In this document: positions 40,222-46,542 of the stretch, in pieces
How the letters are laid out: each line of letters starts with the position of its first letter
How positions within the stretch are numbered: the first letter of the stretch is position 1
NCBI RefSeq assembly: GCF_003336425.1
Contig: NZ_QEIO01000031.1
Span: 1 to 46,542 of the forward strand
Source: Marinitenerispora sediminis
GTDB taxonomy: Bacteria > Actinomycetota > Actinomycetes > Streptosporangiales > Streptosporangiaceae
Direction of reading: 5' to 3'
DNA length: 46,542 nt
Notes under the pieces: generated by a model
What the model saw: the letters and a program-made list of their open reading frames with translations, nothing else
What the model was told of the DNA's origin: nothing
Database searches by the model: none
Translations under genes and position numbers: made by a program

Positions 40222-41343
40222 ATGCCGTCTGCACCGAGCCGCCCCGCTGAGTCGGCCGCTGCCGAGGTCGTGCACATCGTGGGAGCACGCCCCAACTTCG
40301 TCAAGGCGGCGCCCGTGGTGGCCGCGCTGCGGGAACGCGGCGTGCGGCAGGCCGTGGTGCACACCGGCCAGCACTACGACGACCGGATGTCGGCGGTGTT
40401 CTTCCGCGAGCTGGGGCTGCCCCGCCCCGACGTCGACCTCGGCGTGGGGTCGGGCTCGCACGCCGAACAGACCGCCGCGCTGTTGGTCGGCCTTGAGCGG
40501 GAGTTCATCGCCCGTTCACCCGGCTTCGTCATCGTGTACGGCGACGTGAACTCCACCCTCGCCGCCGCCCTGGTCGCCGCCAAGCTGCACATCCCCGTCG
40601 CCCACGTGGAGGCGGGGCTGCGGTCGTTCGACCCCACCATGCCCGAAGAGGTGAACCGGCGGGTCACCGACCAGCTCTCCGACCTGTGCTTCGCCACCAG
40701 CCCCGAGGCGGTCGGCCACCTCGCCAACGAGGGTGTCGACGTGGAGCGCGTCCACTTCGTCGGCAACCCGATGATCGACACGCTGCTCGCCAACCTCGAC
40801 CGGTTCGACGTGGCCGCGCTGCGCTCGCGGCTCGACCTGCCCGAGACCTACCTCACCGCGACGCTGCACCGGCCCGCCAACGTCGACGACCCCGCGACGG
40901 TGGCCCGCCTGGTGGCGCGGCTGCACGAGGTGGCCGACGACGTCGACGTCGTGATGCCGGTGCACCCGCGCGGGCGCGCCGCCTTCGATGCGGCCGGGCT
41001 CGGCGCACACGAGCGGGTGCGGCTGCTGGAGCCGCTGGGCTACATCGACTTCGTGACGCTGGTGCGCGGCGCCGCCGCCGTCGTCACCGACTCCGGGGGT
41101 GTGCAGGAGGAGACCACCATCCTCGGCGTCCCCTGCCTCACGCTGCGGCCCAACACCGAGCGGCCGGTCACCATCACGCACGGCACCAACCGCCTCGTGG
41201 TGGAGTCGGAACTGCCGAGCCTGGTCGCCAAGATCCTGGCCGGAGACGGCATCGGGGGCACGTCGGTCTCCGACGTCCCCCCGCTGTGGGACGGGCAGGC
41301 CGGCCCGCGTATCGCCGCGGTCCTCGCCAGCGAACTGGTGTGA
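40222..41343 (+). CDS. wecB: UDP-N-acetylglucosamine 2-epimerase (non-hydrolysing)
   Basis: A 373-residue enzyme interconverting UDP-GlcNAc and UDP-ManNAc. Signatures: VHIVGARPNFVKAAPVVAAL, VHTGQHYDDRMSAVFF, VYGDVNSTLAAALVAAKLHI, VAHVEAGLRSFDPTMPEEVN (catalytic region), LTATLHRPANVDD, and AAAVVTDSGGVQEETTILGV. ATG 40222 has AAGGGAAG ten bases upstream; ATG 40195 is too close to GGAGG. With the dehydrogenase at 37025 it would supply UDP-ManNAcA for a teichuronic-acid-like polymer. Confidence 0.93.
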   Translation: MPSAPSRPAESAAAEVVHIVGARPNFVKAAPVVAALRERGVRQAVVHTGQHYDDRMSAVFFRELGLPRPDVDLGVGSGSHAEQTAALLVGLEREFIARSPGFVIVYGDVNSTLAAALVAAKLHIPVAHVEAGLRSFDPTMPEEVNRRVTDQLSDLCFATSPEAVGHLANEGVDVERVHFVGNPMIDTLLANLDRFDVAALRSRLDLPETYLTATLHRPANVDDPATVARLVARLHEVADDVDVVMPVHPRGRAAFDAAGLGAHERVRLLEPLGYIDFVTLVRGAAAVVTDSGGVQEETTILGVPCLTLRPNTERPVTITHGTNRLVVESELPSLVAKILAGDGIGGTSVSDVPPLWDGQAGPRIAAVLASELV

Positions 41344-41439
41344 TGCCGGTGGACACCTCTCCGGCCGGCAGGCCGCCGGCGGAGGGCGGGGACACGGTAC
41401 ATCTCATCCCCCGTCGAACCTCGCGAAGTAGGGAAACCC

Positions 41440-43191
41440 GTGAAACGGCGTGAACAGAGCCAGACCGAACAGCTCCGTCGGGCGCTCTCGGAGCGGGAGG
41501 CCCAGCTCCAGGAGGCCCAGGCCCGCCTGGCGGCGCTGGAGTCGTCCACCTCGCTCCAGGTCGGCCGGGCGCTCGCCGAGGCGGCCCGGCGGCCCGGCCG
41601 CGGACTCGTCCGGCTGCCCCGGGACCTGTTCCGGCTCTGGCGCGGCGCCACCCGCACCACCCAGGTCGGCGCCCGGCGCCGCCGCTCCGCCGAGCCGGTC
41701 CGCTCCTACGACGCCGAGCGGCAGGAGGCCCGGCTGCTCTCCGGGACCGCCGGCGCCCATGACGACCGGCTGGTCGTCGCCGGCGTGCTCTCGCCCGAGG
41801 CGCACGCGGCCATCGAGCCCTACGTCCGGGTGGTGCCGCTGCGCCCGCACGACGCCCAGGTCGTGTTCGACTCGATCGACGCCGACGTCGTCCTGGTGAC
41901 CGCTTCGGCGGCGTCGCCGGGCACGCCGTGGGCGCACGTCGGCGACCCCGCCGTCGCCGACCGCACCCGCGCCCTGCACTGGGTGGTCTCGGCCGCGGCC
42001 TCCAGAGGGGTCCCCTCCGTGCTGGTCCGCGACACCCCCGCGCCGCCGGCGCTGGTGACGGTCGGGTTCGACCACGTCCACGACGGCGACCTCGGCGTCC
42101 CGCTGCACCGGTTCAACCCCATCGCGGCGGAGCCCGAGCGCGAACCCGCCCCCGTGCACGTGCCCGCCGCGGGCCGGCCGCGCGCCGCGGTCACCGCGCT
42201 GCTCGGCACGCTCGCCGGGCGCGGGCTCACCGAGCGCTCGCCCGGGTGGGGCGCCCTCCCGGAGACGCTGCGCGGGCTGGCCGGCATCGTCGTCGCCGAC
42301 CGGGCCCTGGCCCGGCGGGCCCTCGTCTGCGGCACCCGGGCGCTGCTGCTGGACACGCCGCGCTCCGAAGGGGACGGCGACCTGCCGGACGGCGTCCTGC
42401 GCACCGCGGTCGCCGACGCCGGCTCGCTGGCCTCCGGCGAAGCCGAGCGCGAGCTGTCCGTGCTGCGCACCGCCGGCGCCCTCACCGCCGAGGAGGTGCG
42501 CGCCGTCCTGCGCGCGGTGTTCCTCGCCGACGCCACCCCCGCCCGGCTCGCCGAGATCCTGGGGCGCGTCGAACTGGCCCCCGGCGCCGGCGGCGCCGCC
42601 CTGCCGCTGCGGCACCGGCGGGTGGCCCTGCTCGCGGCCCCGGCCGACGACGTCGCGTCGCTGGCCCTCGCCGACGACGTGCTGAACCAGCTGCACGCGC
42701 CGGCCGAGGTCGTGGTGCCGCGGGCGGCCGAGCACTTCGCCGGCGTCGAGCGGCTGCGCTCGCACGGTGTGCCGCTGCGCACGGCGGAGGCCGACGCGGT
42801 GGCGGAGCCGGCGCCCCGCGACTGGGCCGCGCTCGCCCGGGCCGCCGAGGCGCCGTGGACCGCGCTGTGGCGCGGCACCCGGGGATCCGCCTTCCTCGCC
42901 GACACCCTGTGCGCCGCCGAATGCTCCGGCGCTGACGCCGTCGGGCCGGCCATCGCCCCCTGGAGCGCCGCCGACGGCTCCGACGCGGTGAACTGGTCGG
43001 CCGCCGACCAGGACTACGTGTTCGTCAGCGCGATCGAACCGGAGCTGGCCCGCCGGGAGCTCGTGCTGCGCGGCCTGCACCCGGGCGTGTGGAACCGGCA
43101 CGGTGCCCGGCTGCTCGCGCTCGGTCCCGCGCGCGAGACGGGCCGCGACCCGGAGCACGGCCGCGTGCACAGCGCCCCGAGCGCGGGGTGA
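41440..43191 (+). CDS. Large hypothetical protein with N-terminal coiled coil, possibly glycosyltransferase-related
   Basis: A 583-residue soluble protein, not firmly recognised. Residues 5-35 form a heptad-rich coiled coil (TEQLRRALSEREAQLQEAQA). The middle is Ala/Val-rich without known motif. The last 120 residues (APWTALWRGTRGSAFLADTL, CAAECSGADAVGPAIAPWSA) recall the SGADAVG element of GT2-like polymer synthases. GTG 41440 has AGGGA upstream. It lies 96 bases after wecB and 148 before a large glycosyltransferase, so it probably belongs to that unit. Confidence 0.6.
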   Translation: MKRREQSQTEQLRRALSEREAQLQEAQARLAALESSTSLQVGRALAEAARRPGRGLVRLPRDLFRLWRGATRTTQVGARRRRSAEPVRSYDAERQEARLLSGTAGAHDDRLVVAGVLSPEAHAAIEPYVRVVPLRPHDAQVVFDSIDADVVLVTASAASPGTPWAHVGDPAVADRTRALHWVVSAAASRGVPSVLVRDTPAPPALVTVGFDHVHDGDLGVPLHRFNPIAAEPEREPAPVHVPAAGRPRAAVTALLGTLAGRGLTERSPGWGALPETLRGLAGIVVADRALARRALVCGTRALLLDTPRSEGDGDLPDGVLRTAVADAGSLASGEAERELSVLRTAGALTAEEVRAVLRAVFLADATPARLAEILGRVELAPGAGGAALPLRHRRVALLAAPADDVASLALADDVLNQLHAPAEVVVPRAAEHFAGVERLRSHGVPLRTAEADAVAEPAPRDWAALARAAEAPWTALWRGTRGSAFLADTLCAAECSGADAVGPAIAPWSAADGSDAVNWSAADQDYVFVSAIEPELARRELVLRGLHPGVWNRHGARLLALGPARETGRDPEHGRVHSAPSAG

Positions 43192-43339
43192 CCGGCGTGC
43201 CTGGCCCCGAGGAAGCTCGCGCGCGGTCGGCCGCCGTCGACCAGGCAGTCCATCCGCGGTCGCCGCTTCCCCGCGCTGCGGCGCCCGCGTACAGTTCACC
43301 GTGCTCGTTCCGCGGTGGATCGGTTTCGAAGGGAAACAC

Positions 43340-45550
43340 GTGACCATTCGCGCACTCGTCTACGGGGACGTCGACCTCAACATCATCGACGGCTCGGCGA
43401 TCTGGGCGCAGTCGATGACCCAGGGCCTGGCGGCTGCCGGGTGCGAGGTCACCCTGCTGCTGAAGGCGCCCGTGAAGACCGACCGGCTGGTGGCCCCCCT
43501 CACCGGCGTGCCCGGGGTCACCCTGCGCCGGCCCTACGAGGAGGAGCTGCTGCCCGACCTCGGGCCGCGCGGTCTCACCCCGGACCAGGCCGTCGGGCTG
43601 ATCACCCGGCTGGACACCGAGAACCGGTTCGACCTCGTCGTGGTGCGCGGGCGGCGGGCGGCGATCGCGGCGGCCCAGGCCGAGGCGCTGGCCGGCCGGC
43701 TGTGGACCTACCTCACCGACGTGCCGCAGAACGTCGCGGAGCTGACCTCCGCCGCGGTCTCCGAGCTGACCGACATCGCGGTGGCCTCGCGGTTCCTGCT
43801 CTGCCAGACCGAGGAGCTGCGCGACTTCCTGGAGTCCTCGGTCCCGGCGGCGTGCGGCAAGAGCGTGCTGTTCCCGCCGGTGGTCGTGGTGCCCGAGGGC
43901 GTCGCCGGCTCCGGCACGCCGCACACGCCGCTCAAGCTCGTCTACACCGGCAAGTTCGCGCCCCGGTGGAACACGCTGGAGATGACCGAGCTTCCGGCGG
44001 CGCTGGCCGCGCAGGGGGTGCCGGCCGAGCTGCACATGATCGGCGACAAGATCCACCGGGACTCCCCGGACTGGGCCAAGCGCATGGCCAAGGCGCTGGA
44101 GGACACCCCGGACCTCGTCTGGCACGGCGGCCAGTCCCGCGCCGAGGCGCTGCGGCTCTCGGCGCAGTGCGACATCGGGCTGTCCTGGCGCGCCCCCGAG
44201 ATGGACGCCAGCCTGGAGCTGTCCACCAAGGTGCTCGAACTGGGCGCCCTGGGGCTGCCCGTGGTGCTGAACCGCACGCCGATGCACGAGGAGCTGCTGG
44301 GCGCCGACTACCCCCTGTACGCGGGGGAGGACATCGACTCGGTCGCCGACGTGCTCGCGCTGGCCGCCGACCCCGACGTCTACCGCCGGGCCGCCGAGCG
44401 GTGCGCCGCGGCGTCCGCGAAGTTCACCCTGGACCGCGCGGCCGAGCGGCTGCGCGGCTACCTCGACCTCGCCTTCCCGGCCGCCCCGGCCGGGACCAGC
44501 CCGGACCGGCCGCTGCGGGTGGTGGTGGCCGGGCACGACCTCAAGTTCTTCACCCGGCTCGCCGACCACCTGATGTCGCTGCCCGGGCTGGAGGTCCGGC
44601 TGGACGAGTGGGAGGCGCTGCGTACCCACGACCAGTACCGCAGCAAGGAGCTCGCCGCCTGGGCCGACGTCGTCATCTGCGAGTGGTGCGGGCCCAACGC
44701 GCTCTTCTACGCCCAGCACAAGCGGCCCGGCCAGCGGCTGCTGGTGCGGCTGCACCGGTTCGAGCTGTACGCCGAGTGGCCGCGCAAGCTCGACATCGAC
44801 AAGGTCGACGCCGTCATCTGCGTCAGCCCCTACTACGCGGACCTGACCCGCGAGCGGGTCGGCTGGCCGGCCGACAAGATCGTCGTGCTGCCGAACTGGG
44901 TGGACGACGAGCAGCTGGACCGCCCCAAGCTCGCGGGCGCCGAGTACACCCTCGGGATGATCGGCATCGCGCCGTCGCGCAAGCGGATCGACCGCGGCCT
45001 GGACGTGCTCGCCGCGCTGCGCCGCCGCGACCCGCGCTACACACTGGTGGTCAAGACCAAGCAGCCGTGGGACTACTGGTGGATCTGGAACCGGCCGGAG
45101 GAGCGCGAGTACTACGAGCGCACCTACCGCCGCATCCAGCGCAGCGACCTGCTGGCCGACGGAGTGGTGTTCGACCCCTTCGGTCCCGACGTGGCGACCT
45201 GGCTGCGCCGGATCGGCTTCGTCATCTCCACCAGCGACGACGAGAGCTTCCACCTGGCCCCCGCCGAGGGCGCGGCCTCCGGCGGTGTCCCGGCGGTCCT
45301 GGCGTGGCCGGGCGCGGACACCATCTACTCGCGGCGCTGGGTGCACGAGGACACCGACGCGATGGCCGACGCCATCCACCGGATCGTGAGCGAGGGGCGG
45401 TTCGACGCGGCCCGCGCCGCCGCCCGCGCCGAGATCACCGAGCACTACGCGCTGCGCCGGGTCTGCCAGCTGTGGACCGACCTCGTGGTCGACGGCACCG
45501 CGCCCGAGCGGATCCAGCTCGACCGGTTCGCCGCGGTCGGCCTGGGCTGA
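43340..45550 (+). CDS. Two-domain (tandem GT-B) glycosyltransferase
   Basis: A 736-residue protein made of two GT-B-like units. Unit 1 (about 1-385) has YGDVDLNIIDGSAIWAQSMT, LVYTGKFAPRWNTLEMTEL, LHMIGDKIHRDSPDW and LELSTKVLELGALGLPVVLN with a GT4-like Glu. Unit 2 (about 390-720) has VVVAGHDLKFFTRLADHLMS, LLVRLHRFELYAEWPRKL, NWVDDEQLDRPKLAGAEYTL, GMIGIAPSRKRIDRGLDVLA and LAPAEGAASGGVPAVLAWPG. Such bifunctional chains often add alternating sugars or polyol phosphates. GTG 43340 has AAGGGA upstream. It ends before a strong bidirectional hairpin. Confidence 0.85.
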   Translation: MTIRALVYGDVDLNIIDGSAIWAQSMTQGLAAAGCEVTLLLKAPVKTDRLVAPLTGVPGVTLRRPYEEELLPDLGPRGLTPDQAVGLITRLDTENRFDLVVVRGRRAAIAAAQAEALAGRLWTYLTDVPQNVAELTSAAVSELTDIAVASRFLLCQTEELRDFLESSVPAACGKSVLFPPVVVVPEGVAGSGTPHTPLKLVYTGKFAPRWNTLEMTELPAALAAQGVPAELHMIGDKIHRDSPDWAKRMAKALEDTPDLVWHGGQSRAEALRLSAQCDIGLSWRAPEMDASLELSTKVLELGALGLPVVLNRTPMHEELLGADYPLYAGEDIDSVADVLALAADPDVYRRAAERCAAASAKFTLDRAAERLRGYLDLAFPAAPAGTSPDRPLRVVVAGHDLKFFTRLADHLMSLPGLEVRLDEWEALRTHDQYRSKELAAWADVVICEWCGPNALFYAQHKRPGQRLLVRLHRFELYAEWPRKLDIDKVDAVICVSPYYADLTRERVGWPADKIVVLPNWVDDEQLDRPKLAGAEYTLGMIGIAPSRKRIDRGLDVLAALRRRDPRYTLVVKTKQPWDYWWIWNRPEEREYYERTYRRIQRSDLLADGVVFDPFGPDVATWLRRIGFVISTSDDESFHLAPAEGAASGGVPAVLAWPGADTIYSRRWVHEDTDAMADAIHRIVSEGRFDAARAAARAEITEHYALRRVCQLWTDLVVDGTAPERIQLDRFAAVGLG

Positions 45551-45556
45551 GATCCG

Positions 45557-45600
45557 CCGGCGGCCCGGGGCGCGCCCGCAGGCGCACCCCGGGCCGCCGG
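45557..45600. terminator. Bidirectional terminator between convergent genes
   Basis: CCGGCGGCCCGGGG (45557-45570) and CCCCGGGCCGCCGG (45587-45600) are perfect 14-base arms; inside, GCGCC and GGCGC add five more pairs around a short loop. It lies between the convergent glycosyltransferase and LCP genes. Confidence 0.75.
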
Positions 45601-45611
45601 GTCCGTGCGGC

Positions 45612-46542
45612 TCACCCGCAGGCGTTCGCGCTCTCCTCCGCGGTCCGCGCGGAACCGGGGATCTCCGCCCCGCCGTCCTGCCCGCCGGCGCTGTCCTGGG
45701 CCAGCACCAGCCGTACCGTGCCGCCCAGCGCCGCGTCCTCCTCCATGCGGGCGCCGTCGAGGTGCTCGGCCACCGCCGCGGCGTGCGACTCCTGGCCGGG
45801 CGCGTAGTAGACCGTCGTCTCGGCCGGCGCCTCCCCGACCGGATTGCCGGTCCCGGCGACCTGGAAGCCGGCGGAGGTCAGCTCCGTGCTCGTCTCACCG
45901 GCGAGCCCGTCCACTCCGGTGGCGTTGACCACCTCGACGACCACGGCCGCCGGGTCCGCCGGGGTCACCTCGCGCTCGGCGTCCTCACGGGGTGCGTCCC
46001 CGGAGTCGGACTCCTCCTCCTCGTCCTTCTCGGAGTCGGACAGCTCGACGTCCGTGGCGATCGCCTCGAACAACTGGGAGGCGTCCGGCTCCCGCCAGGC
46101 GATCCGGTTCGTGTCCAGCGGGTGCTGGCCGTTGGGCACCGTGACGAACCGGACCTCGCTCATGTCCACCTCGCGCATGGCGATGGCGACGTCGGCCATG
46201 GCGTCCACGGTGAACTCGTCGTCGGTGGTGATCGAGTCGGTGACCGAGCCGAGAAAGCCGTAGAGGTTCGCGGGGCTGGCCAGCACATCGCTGCTCACCA
46301 CCTTGCGGAGCATGGCGCCCATGAACTCCTGCTGGCGGTCGATGCGCGAGATGTCGGTGCCGTCGCCCTGGGCGTAGCGGGACCGCACGTAGGCGAGCGC
46401 CGTCTCTCCGTCCAGCGTCTGCTCGCCGGCCTCGATGTCGAGCTTCGCCTTCTCGTCCTGCACGGCCGCGGGGATGCACATCTCGACGCCGCCGATGGAG
46501 TCGACCATGCCCTTGAAGCCGGTGAAGTCGACGCTGACGAAG
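45612..46542 (-). CDS. LytR-CpsA-Psr family protein (N-terminus beyond window)
   Basis: The C-terminal 309 residues of an LCP wall-polymer ligase; the start and membrane anchor lie beyond the right edge. Visible are the end of the LCP domain (FTGFKGMVDSIGGVEMCIPA, AYVRSRYAQGDGTDISRIDR then QQEFMGAMLRKVVSS), an acidic Ser/Glu/Asp spacer, and a LytR_C domain (AVVVEVVNATGVDGLAGETS). It is a paralogue of the LCP protein at 17832-19442, differing in the acidic spacer. Convergent with the two-domain glycosyltransferase. Confidence 0.92.
   Translation of the reverse strand, partial: FVSVDFTGFKGMVDSIGGVEMCIPAAVQDEKAKLDIEAGEQTLDGETALAYVRSRYAQGDGTDISRIDRQQEFMGAMLRKVVSSDVLASPANLYGFLGSVTDSITTDDEFTVDAMADVAIAMREVDMSEVRFVTVPNGQHPLDTNRIAWREPDASQLFEAIATDVELSDSEKDEEEESDSGDAPREDAEREVTPADPAAVVVEVVNATGVDGLAGETSTELTSAGFQVAGTGNPVGEAPAETTVYYAPGQESHAAAVAEHLDGARMEEDAALGGTVRLVLAQDSAGGQDGGAEIPGSARTAEESANACG

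Noticed and set aside
43025-45445. 806-codon minus-strand open frame
   Set aside because: Exact shadow of the two-domain glycosyltransferase; no motifs.
1-46542. tRNA, rRNA, riboswitch and phage attachment sites
   Set aside because: I looked for T-loop patterns, rRNA-like blocks and integrase genes and saw none; a covariance-model search would be needed to exclude small RNAs.

Overview
The window is very GC-rich DNA with GTG/TTG starts, tight 4-base ATGA/GTGA gene overlaps and a mycothiol-dependent formaldehyde dehydrogenase, so the host is an actinomycete. The mix of wall-polymer genes, DUF5753 and DUF2975 regulators and LytR-CpsA-Psr proteins suits the Nocardiopsaceae/Streptosporangiales-Streptomycetales area; the family placement is inference. 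About 41 protein genes are supported. I saw no rRNA, tRNA or CRISPR array.

Layout. 1-640: two decayed, convergent copies of one transposase. 1026-4956: biotin protein ligase, a class III cyclase, and a formaldehyde-detoxification pair (mycothiol-dependent dehydrogenase plus MBL hydrolase). 5030-7055 (minus): two-component system. 7225-9541: GtrA-like flippase and purK-purE. 9493-11609 (minus): HTH regulator/DUF2975 pair with a palindromic operator, a hypothetical protein and a CoA-binding protein coupled to UDP-glucose dehydrogenase (to 12937). 13423-15089: two paralogous membrane proteins. 15149-17580: a small hypothetical and a divergent TetR/oxidoreductase pair.

17832-46542 is mostly cell-envelope glycopolymer biology. 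It is bracketed by two LCP wall-polymer ligases. It contains several glycosyltransferases, an IspD/TarI-type cytidylyltransferase with a glycerophosphodiesterase, a TagGH-type export ABC transporter, a CTP transferase + sn-glycerol-1-phosphate-type dehydrogenase + CDP-alcohol phosphotransferase module, and UDP-ManNAc/ManNAcA-type sugar enzymes (WecB, WecC/WbpA). Together these would make activated polyol phosphates and uronic sugars, assemble a polymer or phospholipid, export it, and attach it to peptidoglycan.

Inserted in this locus (20894-24298) is a lower-GC island: a relic of an XRE/DUF5753 regulator, two small overlapping immunity-like genes, a 613-residue polymorphic toxin with a Hint domain, and a small membrane protein. 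The toxin begins with what looks like a Flp-pilin prepilin-peptidase leader (G|ASITEY plus hydrophobic segment), an unusual delivery signal for a polymorphic toxin. This and the glycerol-1-phosphate module with its odd six-copy repeat array (28312-28547) are the most interesting parts of the window.
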